Assembly: GCF_013393185.1 (NCBI RefSeq)
Contig: NZ_QJQX01000039.1
Coordinates: forward strand, 93,126 to 157,125
Length of the DNA stretch: 64,000 nucleotides
Source: Sphingobium lactosutens
Lineage (GTDB): Bacteria; Pseudomonadota; Alphaproteobacteria; Sphingomonadales; Sphingomonadaceae
Reading direction: 5' to 3'
In this document: piece after piece, positions 26,343 through 35,177 of the stretch
Numbering within the stretch: the first letter of the stretch is position 1
Layout of the letters: every line of letters starts with the position of its first letter
Position numbers and translations under genes: made by a program
Notes under the pieces: model-generated
Told to the model about the DNA's origin: nothing
The model's input: only the letters and a program-made list of their open reading frames with translations
Databases searched by the model: none

Positions 26343-29042
26343 TCAGAAATTCAGCTTCACGCCGCCGGAGAAATAGCGGCCGATCACGTCGTAATTCGCA
26401 TTGGTATATTGCGACATCGGCGGATCGCGATCGAACAGGTTGTTGACGTTGCCGTAGAGGGTGAAGGCCCCCACCTTGAAGCGGACGGCAAGGTCGACAT
26501 AGGTGCGGCCCTTGATATCGTTGTTGATCGGCAACTGGCCGTTCGGGCCGGGCACATAGGTATATTTGCCGCCGCTGACATGACGGACGCGCACATCCGC
26601 ACCAAAATGATCGTCATCATAGCCGACCGAACTGGTCATCCGCCATTTGGGCGTGGAGAAGAGTGTATCGCCACCCACGATGCCGGCGCGATCGGTCGTG
26701 GTGACGCCGTCATCGATCAGCAATTCCATGACATGGGTCGCCAGCGACCGAACGGTCACGCGCCCTGCTCCCAGGGGAATCTGATAGGCCGCCTCGATAT
26801 CCAGCCCTTTGGTCTTATATTGGGCGAGGTTGCGGTAGGTGCGCAGCACGGAAACCAGACCACCATTGGCATCGCGCTCCAGCAGGCCGCCGCACAGATT
26901 GTCGTTGGGATTCTGCGCGGCGCAGAGGTTGAGCACATCCTGCGGTGCCAGCGTCACGATCACGCCGTCGATCTTGATCTTGTAGAAATCGACCGACAGG
27001 CGCAGCCCCGGCACGAAGCGCGGCGAATAGGAACCGCCCAGCGTCAATGTATGCGAAATTTCAGGGTCGAGATCCGGATTGCCGCCAGTATAGCTGAACA
27101 CGTTCAGCGCCACCGAATTGTTGCGGAACGGATCCTGCATGTTGCCAATATTGGTGGCGCGGCCCAAATAATATTCGTTGATGCTTGGCGAACGGATGTC
27201 GCGCGAATAGACCGCGCGCAACAACAGGTCGTTGACCAGCCGCAGCGTGCCACCGGCCTTCCAGGACCAGATGCCGCCACTGGTGCTATAATCGGAATAA
27301 CGCGCTGCGCCATTCACCTCCAGCTTGGCCGTGTCCGCCACATCGAGCAGCGGCACGGCCACCTCGGCGAAAAATTCCTTGACGCTGAAGCCGCCATTGG
27401 TCGGCGCATAATTGAGGGTCGCAAAAGCCCGCGCCGCCGACAGCGCATCGACGGAATTGGTGACGAACTCTTCCCATCGGAAGTCACCGCCCACGGCAAT
27501 ATCGACCGGGCCAGCCCATGTGGAGAAAGGTTGGCCGCTGAGGCTGAAACCCGCAGCGTCCAGCTTGGTGGTGCTGGTCGAGGCGGCGTCGCCAAAGGCA
27601 TAGGCACGGCCGGCTTCGCTGATCTTGCCATTGCCCAATATGTCGATCGGCACGCATGCCGCGTCGTCATTGGCCGTGCTGGCATCCGCATTGACGCGGC
27701 AGACCGGGCTGCCGTTGACTAAGACAGCGTCGATTGCCTTGTTGAATCGCGCGGCAATCCGCTGATTGCCCAGAGACTGCCGGTTTCGCAATTCTCCATG
27801 ATCATAATAGAGCTTGTAACTCCAGCCATTGCCGAAGCTGCCATCCAGCCCGATTGCCCCTTCCAGATTGCGGCGCGCATAGTTGAATCGCAGCATGCCG
27901 TCCGGCCCGACATCGTCCAGAATGCGACCAAGGATGAAGGGGCCGGTGACGCCCGCTGCCGCCAGTTGCGACCTAGCGGCCGCAGTCAGGAAGGCATTGT
28001 CCTGCTGGATTACGGAAATGGGCGTTTCCGGAAAGAAGGAGAAGTCGCCAGCCATGCGATTGTAGCTGCCATCGACCCAGATCTTCAGAGTGTCGGTCAG
28101 TTCGTAGCTGGCGCGGGCAAAGATGTTGGTCCGCTCATAGGGCGTGCTGACCGACAGATAGTCGTAGATGCTTTGCCCGCCGCCGCCGATGGTTTGCTGG
28201 CCGAACGTCTCGCTACCGAGCGGTAGCGGCCCGATCGATCCATCCGGATTGAACACAAGATTATATGGCCTTGCCGACGTGCTGAGGATCGATCCACCCC
28301 GATTGAGGATGGTGTAATTGACGTCATTGGCCAGAACGAGTTGGCCGTCGGCGCGCTGGAAGAGGCCGGCATTGAGGTTCGGCCGGGAATCTCGATCGAA
28401 GGCGCCCTTGCTCTTGAGATATTCGCCGCCGACCATGACATGGCCACGATCGCCAGCGAATTTCGTGCCCCAGGCCAGGTCGCCACCGAAGCGATAGCCA
28501 TCACCGCGTGAAGATATACCGGTGTTGGCGCCCATCTTCCAACCGGTTAGTTCATCGTCCAGGATGACATTGACCACCCCGGCAACCGCACCCGATCCCC
28601 AGGCTGCCGAAGCGCCACCGGTCACAACATCGACCCGTTTGATCAGATTTTGCGGCACGCTGTTGAGGTCGGCGCTGCCAGTGAAGCGATGGCCGTTGAG
28701 CAAGGTCAGTGTGCGCACAGCCGTCAAGCCCCGCAAATCTGCTGGCGATGCGGCCGCTGTGGTATTGCCCGTCGTGGTTTCCGGCGTGGCGGTCGGCCTG
28801 AATTGTGGAATATCGTTCAGCGCTTGTGCCAGGCTAGGCCGGTCGCCCTGCTGCAATTCCTCCACCCCCAATACCGTCGTAGGCGTGGGTGCATCGAAGC
28901 CCTGCCGCTGGATACGCGATCCTGTGACGATAATTTCGGATTCTACAGACTGCTCCGCAGGCTGTTGCGCCAAGGCGGGCGACACGCCTGCGATTCCCGC
29001 CAACGCGGTGCCCGCAAGCCACAACAAATGGTTGGACTTCAT
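26343..29042 (-). CDS. TonB-dependent receptor, peptide-island type
   Basis: An 899-residue outer-membrane receptor. The start at 29042 is spaced seven bases from AGGGG and begins a signal peptide (MKSNHLLWLAGTALAGIAGVSPALAQ). The plug has EIIVTGSRIQRQGFDAPTP, then LRGLTAVRTLTLLNGHR and VDVVTGGASAAWGSGAVAGVVNVI. The barrel ends VIGRYFSGGVKLNF with terminal Phe. The GSRIQRxxxDAPTP plug belongs to a sphingomonad receptor class frequently found beside peptidases and amidohydrolases. Downstream genes are the deacylase, S12 hydrolase, then dgcA, so import of a peptide or acylated amino acid is likely. A copy of the 16-base element shared with the 12729 gene is 119 bases upstream. Confidence 0.9.
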   Translation of the reverse strand: MKSNHLLWLAGTALAGIAGVSPALAQQPAEQSVESEIIVTGSRIQRQGFDAPTPTTVLGVEELQQGDRPSLAQALNDIPQFRPTATPETTTGNTTAAASPADLRGLTAVRTLTLLNGHRFTGSADLNSVPQNLIKRVDVVTGGASAAWGSGAVAGVVNVILDDELTGWKMGANTGISSRGDGYRFGGDLAWGTKFAGDRGHVMVGGEYLKSKGAFDRDSRPNLNAGLFQRADGQLVLANDVNYTILNRGGSILSTSARPYNLVFNPDGSIGPLPLGSETFGQQTIGGGGQSIYDYLSVSTPYERTNIFARASYELTDTLKIWVDGSYNRMAGDFSFFPETPISVIQQDNAFLTAAARSQLAAAGVTGPFILGRILDDVGPDGMLRFNYARRNLEGAIGLDGSFGNGWSYKLYYDHGELRNRQSLGNQRIAARFNKAIDAVLVNGSPVCRVNADASTANDDAACVPIDILGNGKISEAGRAYAFGDAASTSTTKLDAAGFSLSGQPFSTWAGPVDIAVGGDFRWEEFVTNSVDALSAARAFATLNYAPTNGGFSVKEFFAEVAVPLLDVADTAKLEVNGAARYSDYSTSGGIWSWKAGGTLRLVNDLLLRAVYSRDIRSPSINEYYLGRATNIGNMQDPFRNNSVALNVFSYTGGNPDLDPEISHTLTLGGSYSPRFVPGLRLSVDFYKIKIDGVIVTLAPQDVLNLCAAQNPNDNLCGGLLERDANGGLVSVLRTYRNLAQYKTKGLDIEAAYQIPLGAGRVTVRSLATHVMELLIDDGVTTTDRAGIVGGDTLFSTPKWRMTSSVGYDDDHFGADVRVRHVSGGKYTYVPGPNGQLPINNDIKGRTYVDLAVRFKVGAFTLYGNVNNLFDRDPPMSQYTNANYDVIGRYFSGGVKLNF

Positions 29043-29160
29043 GCTCATACCCCTTTGCACCCATCGCAGGGCACAGCACGCCAAGGCCGTCCGCTTATGG
29101 TCGCTTCTTTTCGCCCGACGTAACTGCTTCCTCCGATTCAACTGAGGAGGATAAGAACAT

Positions 29161-29176
29161 CAATATAGGGACAATA
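29161..29176. promoter_or_regulatory. Candidate operator upstream of TonB receptor
   Basis: CAATATAGGGACAATA differs at one position from the element at 14763-14778 and sits in the same orientation relative to its downstream minus-strand gene. The surrounding 29150-29215 stretch is strikingly AT-rich compared with its neighbours, as expected for a promoter. It probably shares a regulator with the S12 gene at 12729. Confidence 0.45.
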
Positions 29177-29215
29177 CAATCCTAAATGAGATAATTTTGT
29201 CATATTAGAGAAATT

Positions 29216-29243
29216 AGGCCGCCGATCTTATGATCGACGGCCT
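29216..29243 (-). terminator. Hairpin downstream of S12 gene at 29253
   Basis: A 12-pair stem with one mismatch closes a four-base loop; on the minus strand it begins 10 bases after the stop codon and is followed by AATTTCTC. This resembles an intrinsic terminator for the S12 gene and separates it from the TonB receptor promoter. Confidence 0.55.
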
Positions 29244-29252
29244 GGCCAGGCT

Positions 29253-30761
29253 TCATTGCTCATGCGCCGACACTAAATGATAAGTGACGTGCGGTTGGGA
29301 ACCGAACGAGATGCGGGGATCGTCGGCTGCCCCATAAAAGAGCAACCGGTCATAGGGGCCACCTGTCCGCGCGCCCGTCACCTGCTCATAGAGGGCAGGT
29401 CCGATCTGCTCCCAATAGCTCTTGCGGCCCTGCCCCTCGATCAACAGGCCATGTTCTCCCTGAAGTGAAAGCTTGAGATCGCCGGCCGGATCGGCGGGCT
29501 TGCCATAATCGCGGCGGTTGACGCGATAGGCCCCTACCATCGGCTTTGCGCTTGGCTGCATCCAGCGTGGCGCCGGCATCTGCGGGAAGAGTCGGCCAAT
29601 GATCGCATCGCTCAGTTCCGTGCGCGCGCCATAGCTGCCCTGCCCGCCGGTCATCGACACGAAGAAGCCGAAATCGGCTTCGGGCGCGAGCAGCAGATAG
29701 CTGTGAAAATCGATAGTGTTCCCGCCATGACCGACGAGGCGCGGCCCAGCTTCGCGGGCGACCATGAAGCCATGGGCCATGCCCTGTAATCCCGGCGCAT
29801 TGGCGACCGAGTCGCTTTCGAGAAAGCGGACCGATTCCGGCTTTAAAATGCGCGCCCCGCCCAGCGCACCATTACCGAGCATCGCCAGCATGAAGCGCGC
29901 CATGTCGGGCGCTGTAGACGCTGCGGAACCTGCAGGCATGATCTTGTCATATCGCTCATAGGGCTTGGCCTTGTACCGCCCATCGACCAATGCATAGCCC
30001 TTCGCCATATTCGTTGCATTGCCGCCGGCCAGCGGCTCGCGGAAGGTCGTGGTTGCCATACCGAGCGGTTGGAAGATATGGCGCTCGACATAATCCGGGA
30101 AAGACTCACCCGATACGCGCTCGACGATATAGCCCGCCAGAGATGCGCCGTAATTGGAGTAGGAAATCTCGCCGCCCGGCGCCCAGAGGCGCTGGGGAAT
30201 ATGGGTCTTGAGGAAGGACTGATAGGTCTCTTCCTTCTTCCATTCATCCTCGGCATAGGACAGGTCGCTCATGCCCATGGCGTGGGCGAACAGGTCGCGA
30301 ACCTTGATTGGCTTGCCCTCGAATAGCGGGATTTCATAATCGAGATAGCGGTTCACATCCGCGTCCAAATCGACCTGACCGGTCTCCACCTGCTGCATCA
30401 ATGCTGCCCAGGTGAAGAGCTTTGACACCGATCCCGGCCGGAACAACGTGCGCTGCCCATCGACGGCAATAGCCCTGTCGACATCGGCAAAGCCATAGCC
30501 ACGCGTCATTATGACCTTACCGCGATGGACGACGGTAACGACAGCCCCGGCGACTTCGCGCTGCGCGATCTGCTGTGCCAATATGCCGTCGATAAATTCG
30601 GGCAGGCCGACAAGCCTTGTCCGGTCAATAGAGTAGGACGCTGAGGTTACGGGAGCCTTCGCCATCACCATATGGCCGGCCGGCGCCAGCAGGAGTGCAG
30701 CGGCGGCGCTGCCCACCCCCCATTTCCACCGACGCCTGACTTCATGGTCGAGATGCAGCAT
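29253..30761 (-). CDS. S12 serine hydrolase, exported or anchored
   Basis: A 502-residue S12 hydrolase. GAAGGGG upstream of 30761 decides the start; the N-terminus has a basic segment then a hydrophobic signal (KWGVGSAAAALLLAPAGHMVMA). Motifs are FRPGSVSKLFTW (SxxK), ISYSNYGASL (Y-x-N) and VGHGGNTIDF (H-G-G). The catalytic domain is closely related to those at 12729 and 22746, but the four-helix tail is missing and the C-terminus is a beta domain (GDLKLSLQGEHGLLIEGQG). It is divergent from the M19 dipeptidase gene across about 100 bases and ends in its own hairpin. Likely another peptide-cleaving enzyme of the island. Confidence 0.87.
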   Translation of the reverse strand: MLHLDHEVRRRWKWGVGSAAAALLLAPAGHMVMAKAPVTSASYSIDRTRLVGLPEFIDGILAQQIAQREVAGAVVTVVHRGKVIMTRGYGFADVDRAIAVDGQRTLFRPGSVSKLFTWAALMQQVETGQVDLDADVNRYLDYEIPLFEGKPIKVRDLFAHAMGMSDLSYAEDEWKKEETYQSFLKTHIPQRLWAPGGEISYSNYGASLAGYIVERVSGESFPDYVERHIFQPLGMATTTFREPLAGGNATNMAKGYALVDGRYKAKPYERYDKIMPAGSAASTAPDMARFMLAMLGNGALGGARILKPESVRFLESDSVANAPGLQGMAHGFMVAREAGPRLVGHGGNTIDFHSYLLLAPEADFGFFVSMTGGQGSYGARTELSDAIIGRLFPQMPAPRWMQPSAKPMVGAYRVNRRDYGKPADPAGDLKLSLQGEHGLLIEGQGRKSYWEQIGPALYEQVTGARTGGPYDRLLFYGAADDPRISFGSQPHVTYHLVSAHEQ

Positions 30762-30863
30762 GCCGAACCCCTTCACACATTCTCGCATTGGGAATTATTT
30801 CTCTATACAGGACCAAACATTCTCGGCAAACTCTTTTCCAATCCGACAAAATGGGAGTGAGGC

Positions 30864-32009
30864 ATGGACAGGAAGACAGGTGTTTCGCGACGGCAGATGC
30901 TGACAGGCGCCATGACGGCGACTGCGCTCGCCTTTCCGATGATCAATTATGGCCTCTACCAGGCCCATGCCGCCTCCGCCCGCCGCTACTCCAAGCGAGT
31001 GACCGACCTGGTCAGGGAGTCGCTCATCATCGATATGCTGGGGCCGCTGACACTGGACTTCCGTCCCGAAGTCTATGCCGAGCCGGTGAACGAAAAATGG
31101 GCCGCCGATTTCCGCGCGAGCGGCATCACGGCGTTCCACAACAGCATTGGTATCGGTGGCCCGGACGCGCGGCAGCAGACGCTGCAATGGTTGCTGGCCT
31201 GGACCGGCTTCGTCGCGCGCAACCCCCATCTCTTTCAGGGCGTGGGGCTTGGCGCGGACCTGGATCGCGCCAAGCAGGACGGTCGGATGGCCGTCATCAT
31301 GGGGTTGCAGAATAGCGATCATTTCAACACCGTAGAGGATGTGAAGACATTCTATCAGCTCGGCCAGCGCGTGTCGCAGCTGACCTATAACAGCCAGAAC
31401 CGGATCGGATCTGGCTGTACCGACCGGATCGACGGAGGCCTGTCCGACTATGGCGCCGCGATCGTCGGGGAGATGAACAAGACCGGCATGCTGGTCGATG
31501 TGTCCCATTGCGGCGACAAGACCACGCTGGACGCGATCGCCATGGCTAGCGGGCCTATCGCGATCACGCACAGCAACTGCCGGGCTCTCAACGACCATCC
31601 GCGCACCAAGACCAACGAAGCAATCAAGGCGCTGGGGGCCAAGGGCGGCGTCATGGGCATTACCGGCGTGCGCAACTTCCTGACCGCGAAGGAGCCAACG
31701 ACGATCGCCAATCTGGTGGACCAGGTCGATCATGTCGCCAAGCTGATCGGCATCGACAAGGTCGGCATCGGGTCCGACGCAGATATTTACGGCTATGACG
31801 ACATGGAGCCGACCGCCTACGCCAAGTTGAAGGCCGGTTATAAGGGCAGTTACGCCTTCCGTGACAAGATCGACACGGACGGGTTCGACGATCCATTGAA
31901 GATGTATAATCTGGTCGAGGAAATGGTGCGCCGTAATTATTCGGACGATAATATCCGGGCGGTGCTGGGCGGCAATTTCCGTCGCCTGCTGGCCGCGACC
32001 TGGAAATAA
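30864..32009 (+). CDS. Tat-exported M19 (renal dipeptidase) family protein, altered metal site
   Basis: A 381-residue M19 membrane-dipeptidase homologue, family length. A twin-arginine-like leader (VSRRQMLTGAMTATALAFP) suggests Tat export. GGGAGTGAGG lies just upstream of the ATG. Conserved blocks include LTYNSQNRIGSGC, LVDVSHCGDKTTLDA (metal His), IAITHSNCRALNDHPRT (metal His) and GIGSDADIYG. However, the N-terminal HxD that holds one zinc is replaced (IIDMLGPLTLD), and the bridging Glu is Gln (IMGLQNSDH). It is either a one-metal hydrolase or a different activity. M19 enzymes can accept dipeptides with a C-terminal D residue, which fits the island. It converges with lrp. Confidence 0.82.
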   Translation: MDRKTGVSRRQMLTGAMTATALAFPMINYGLYQAHAASARRYSKRVTDLVRESLIIDMLGPLTLDFRPEVYAEPVNEKWAADFRASGITAFHNSIGIGGPDARQQTLQWLLAWTGFVARNPHLFQGVGLGADLDRAKQDGRMAVIMGLQNSDHFNTVEDVKTFYQLGQRVSQLTYNSQNRIGSGCTDRIDGGLSDYGAAIVGEMNKTGMLVDVSHCGDKTTLDAIAMASGPIAITHSNCRALNDHPRTKTNEAIKALGAKGGVMGITGVRNFLTAKEPTTIANLVDQVDHVAKLIGIDKVGIGSDADIYGYDDMEPTAYAKLKAGYKGSYAFRDKIDTDGFDDPLKMYNLVEEMVRRNYSDDNIRAVLGGNFRRLLAATWK

Positions 32010-32016
32010 TCCATCC

Positions 32017-32044
32017 ATGGCGGGGCATCGAGACGCCCCGCCAT
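32017..32044. terminator. Bidirectional terminator between dipeptidase and Lrp genes
   Basis: A perfect 10-pair stem (ATGGCGGGGC, 32017-32026, with its complement 32035-32044) and 8-base loop fill the 37-base gap between two convergent genes. It can terminate transcription from both sides. Confidence 0.7.
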
Positions 32045-32046
32045 AT

Positions 32047-32508
32047 TCATATCGGCAATTCGTTGGTCGACTTGATTTCCGACAAGGCCACGGTCGAATT
32101 GATTTCCTGCACGCCGGACAATTTGCTGAGCCGCTCGAAGAAGAAGCGCTCATAGGCGTCGATGTCCTTCGCAACGATCCGCAGCATGAAGTCCATCGTG
32201 CCCATCAGCACATAGGCCTCCAGCACTTCCGGAAAGGCGCGAATGGCTTCGCTGAACTCGTCCAGATTGGCCCGGCCATGTGCGTTGAGCTTCACCTGCG
32301 CGAAGACCTGCGCATTGAGGCCGACCTTGCGCCGATCAATCACCGCCACTCGCTTGCGGATCAGCCCCTCCCGCTCCAGCCTGTCGATACGGCGCCAGCA
32401 AGGCGACGGCGTCAACCCTACCTTCTCAGCGATCTCCGCCGTGGTCTGGCTGGCGTCGCGCTGCAGTTCGCGGAGAATCTTCCGCTCGAAGCTATCAAGA
32501 TCGATCAT
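32047..32508 (-). CDS. Lrp/AsnC-family transcriptional regulator
   Basis: A 153-residue regulator, family length. The N-terminal helix-turn-helix is LDSFERKILRELQRDASQTTAEIAEKVGLTPSPCWRRIDRLEREGLI. The C-terminal RAM/AsnC ligand domain follows (AFPEVLEAYVLMGTMDFMLRIVAKDIDAYERFF, SGVQEINSTVALSEIK). Such proteins sense amino acids. It is divergent from the Leu/Val/Phe dehydrogenase gene, and an inverted repeat in the shared region suggests direct control of both genes. Confidence 0.92.
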   Translation of the reverse strand: MIDLDSFERKILRELQRDASQTTAEIAEKVGLTPSPCWRRIDRLEREGLIRKRVAVIDRRKVGLNAQVFAQVKLNAHGRANLDEFSEAIRAFPEVLEAYVLMGTMDFMLRIVAKDIDAYERFFFERLSKLSGVQEINSTVALSEIKSTNELPI

Positions 32509-32510
32509 AT

Positions 32511-32538
32511 TATCCTAGATATCGAATTATTCAGGATA
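32511..32538. promoter_or_regulatory. Inverted repeat between lrp and amino-acid dehydrogenase genes
   Basis: TATCCTAGATATC and the complement of TATCCTGAATAAT face each other across the centre of the region, with perfect outer TATCCT/AGGATA hexamers (32511-32516, 32533-32538). Lrp/AsnC sites are AT-rich dyads of this kind. The repeat lies 3 bases from the lrp start, so it may also repress lrp itself. Confidence 0.55.
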
Positions 32539-32633
32539 AATCTTCCCAATTTTATCCGGTCTTGCCGAAAATCGGGCAAGATTCTTCTCGCGCCGCGGCC
32601 GATAATCTTCACGACACTGCAAAGGAGAAAACC

Positions 32634-33686
32634 ATGGTCGTCCGTCTCGCCCGCCAGAACCCGCCGATGCAATCGGTGCGGCTGCTCGATCCCGAAAGCG
32701 GCCTGGACGGCGTCATCGCAATCCACTCCACTGCGCTCGGACCGGGCGCTGGCGGTTGTCGCTTCTGGCACTATGCCGATTTGGGCAGCGCGCTGGATGA
32801 TGCCTATCGTCTGGCCGAAGGCATGAGCTACAAGAACGCAATGGCCGACCTGCCCTTTGGCGGCGCCAAGGCGGTACTGCGCCAGCCCGATGGTCCGTTT
32901 GACCGCGCCGCCCTGTTCCGCGCCTTCGGCCGCGCGGTCGAGGAACTGGGCGGCCTGTACGTCACCGCCGAGGATGTCGGCACCACGGTTGCCGACATGC
33001 GTGCTGTATCGACCAGAACGCGCCATGTCGCCGGCCTTGACCCGGCGGGCGACATGGCCGGCGGCGATCCGTCTCCATGGACCGCGCTGGGCGTATTCGA
33101 GGCGATGCGGACCGCAGCCCGCTTCACATTGGGTGCAGAACTTTCCGACCTGACCGTCGCGGTGCAGGGCACGGGCAATGTCGGCGCAAACCTGTGTCGT
33201 CGCCTGGCAGATGCCGGAGCGCGGCTCATCATTGCCGATATCGACCCGCGTCGCCGCAACGCGCTGGGTGCGGTGCTGGACGCGCGGATCGTGGACGTCA
33301 CGGAGATCATGTCGGTCGAGGCCGACATATTCGCGCCCTGCGCGTTGGGCGGGGCACTGACCTCACAAAGCGTTGCAGGCATGAAGGCGAGGCTGGTGTG
33401 CGGTGCGGCAAATAACCAACTGGCCACGGCAGACGTCGCAGAGCAATTGGTGGACTGCGGCATCGTCTACGCGCCGGACTATGTCGTCAACGCAGGCGGG
33501 ATCATCAGCGTGTCCGCCGAATATCTGGGCGAAGATCGGGCAAGCGTCGCCGCACGCGTCGATCAGATCGGCCCACGTATCGGCGAGATACTGGAACTGG
33601 CGCGACGCGAGGTACGATCTCCGGCGCTGGTCGCCGATGAAATGGCCGAACGCATCATCACCCAGGCCGATTGCCGGGCAGCCTGA
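32634..33686 (+). CDS. Leu/Val/Phe-type amino-acid dehydrogenase
   Basis: A 350-residue NAD-dependent Glu/Leu/Phe/Val dehydrogenase that oxidatively deaminates an amino acid to its 2-oxo acid. Start 32634 follows AAAGGAGAAAACC. The N-terminal catalytic domain has GPGAGGCRFWHY, GMSYKNAMADLPFGGAKAV (substrate and catalytic Lys residues) and TAEDVGTTVADM. The NAD-binding Rossmann domain has VAVQGTGNVGANLCRRLADAGARLIIADID. Size and motifs fit leucine/phenylalanine dehydrogenases better than 420-residue glutamate dehydrogenases. Divergent lrp is the probable regulator. It would drain amino acids released by the island's peptidases. Confidence 0.92.
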   Translation: MVVRLARQNPPMQSVRLLDPESGLDGVIAIHSTALGPGAGGCRFWHYADLGSALDDAYRLAEGMSYKNAMADLPFGGAKAVLRQPDGPFDRAALFRAFGRAVEELGGLYVTAEDVGTTVADMRAVSTRTRHVAGLDPAGDMAGGDPSPWTALGVFEAMRTAARFTLGAELSDLTVAVQGTGNVGANLCRRLADAGARLIIADIDPRRRNALGAVLDARIVDVTEIMSVEADIFAPCALGGALTSQSVAGMKARLVCGAANNQLATADVAEQLVDCGIVYAPDYVVNAGGIISVSAEYLGEDRASVAARVDQIGPRIGEILELARREVRSPALVADEMAERIITQADCRAA

Positions 33687-34097
33687 ACCATCGTCAAGAC
33701 TGGCTGCTGCATTATCCCGCCCGGCGATCGATCTGGCAGCCAGGCACTGGCCGCACTGTGCGCCATCATGTCGGAGCGGATTGTATCGACGATCCGAGTG
33801 CAACAGCCCGTCTTCAACAGTCAGGCGACGCTGCCGGCTACATCGATGTTGCCGCGCGTCGCCTGCTGTAAGGTGGGATCCGGTGCGCGGCAGAGACTGG
33901 CTTTCCTGCAGCTACACGGTCAACGCCCGACAGGTGGAGCAGCAGTTTCCGGTCATGCCGACGCCACCTCCCGAATATCCTGCGCAAGGCTCGGAAAATG
34001 TGCGAATTTACGACGCCTCTCCGATCATATTTCGCGCAGATGCGGGCAAGACTTGTGTCGCAAAAGCCCGGCATTTGATGGGCATGAAGCACCGAAC
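33687..34097. other. 411-base gap without a recognised gene
   Basis: Open frames cross this stretch on both strands but none resembles a protein family I know and none has a clear ribosome-binding site with family content. The two flanking genes are convergent. No strong terminator hairpin was identified. It may contain remains of a lost gene. Confidence 0.3.
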
Positions 34098-35177
34098 TCA
34101 GATCTTGATGACCTTTCGCCGCGCCTTGACTGCTTTCGGCTTCTTGAACCAGAAGGTCCAGACCGCGAACGTTCCCAACATCGTCAGCGCAAGCCCGGAC
34201 AGCGTCATGACGAGACGGAACGGCAGCCCCCCGACCTTGGCCGCATGCAGCGGATAGAGAAGATTATAGCCTTTGACGGCCGCCGGCAGCATGGCGGCGT
34301 CGCGGATCGCTACAAGCCTACCCGTGTCGGCCGCGAACCACAATGTGGTGCGGCCATTGGGCAGCCACTCCTCGGGCGACCGCATCCGCAGCGTGATGAG
34401 GCCGCTATCCTTGCGCGGCAGGTTGATGCTGCGCAATTCGGCATCTGGAAATTGCCGTCGCGCCGTCCGGATCATGGCAGACCAGTCCAGCTTGCCGGAC
34501 AGTCTTGCGTCGATCGGCGGCGGCCCCTTCAACGATTTGTCGATCAAGGCAGGCGCGCCAGGACCGAACAGCAGGACGGCCATCGGCCTGAAGACCAATA
34601 CCGCGCCCGTCACCAGCGACATGAGCAACAGAGGCGCGATGACCACGCCCAGATCACGATGCTGGCGGACGATCGCGGGCCGGCTCATCCGCGCAGGCCA
34701 TAAGCGAAATTCGAACGTTTTACGCGTACGCCACCATAATATGGTGCCGGTGACGACGAAGAATATCCCGCAAAGCGCAGCCAAGCCGATCGCCGCTTCG
34801 CCCGTGTCGCCATAGAAAAGATGGTGATGCAGGTCGAACATCCAGATTTCAGGCCGCTCCCACTGGCTCTGCCATTGGGTAACGACAGCACCACCCTGAT
34901 CCAGATAGGCTCCGGCGCCGCCACCATAAGCAATCCGCAACAGGCCGAAATTCTGCGACGCAAAAGTCAGTGATTGCGGTTGGACCGCGGGATCACCCAT
35001 CACCTTCTGCGTGATCAGCGCCAGCCGCGCCGTATCCTGCACCTGCGCGTCGTGCACATGGGGCAGCAGGACCCAGGCATCCTTGTGGACGAGCAGCGCG
35101 CCAGTCAGGCCCAGTATTGCCAGCAACAGGCCAATAATACCGCCCGTCCAGCGATGCAGCGTGTCGATCGGCTTCAT
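34098..35177 (-). CDS. PepSY-associated membrane protein
   Basis: A 359-residue inner-membrane protein of the PepSY-TM family. Four main helices are seen: near residues 10-32 (WTGGIIGLLLAILGLTGALLV), 135-158 (AAIGLAALCGIFFVVTGTILWW), 190-215 and 325-350 (LVMTLSGLALTMLGTFAVWTFW). The conserved HRWTGGIIG and FDLHHHLFYG His residues are characteristic and may bind haem or metal. The start ATG shares a base with the TonB-receptor stop (TGATG), so translation is coupled. Such proteins commonly follow ferric-siderophore receptors and are proposed to act in periplasmic or inner-membrane reductive metal release. Confidence 0.85.
   Translation of the reverse strand: MKPIDTLHRWTGGIIGLLLAILGLTGALLVHKDAWVLLPHVHDAQVQDTARLALITQKVMGDPAVQPQSLTFASQNFGLLRIAYGGGAGAYLDQGGAVVTQWQSQWERPEIWMFDLHHHLFYGDTGEAAIGLAALCGIFFVVTGTILWWRTRKTFEFRLWPARMSRPAIVRQHRDLGVVIAPLLLMSLVTGAVLVFRPMAVLLFGPGAPALIDKSLKGPPPIDARLSGKLDWSAMIRTARRQFPDAELRSINLPRKDSGLITLRMRSPEEWLPNGRTTLWFAADTGRLVAIRDAAMLPAAVKGYNLLYPLHAAKVGGLPFRLVMTLSGLALTMLGTFAVWTFWFKKPKAVKARRKVIKI

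Noticed and set aside
33403..34703. Plus-strand frames spanning the gap after the amino-acid dehydrogenase
   Set aside because: They run into the dehydrogenase in another frame or antisense to the PepSY gene and show no recognisable domain.
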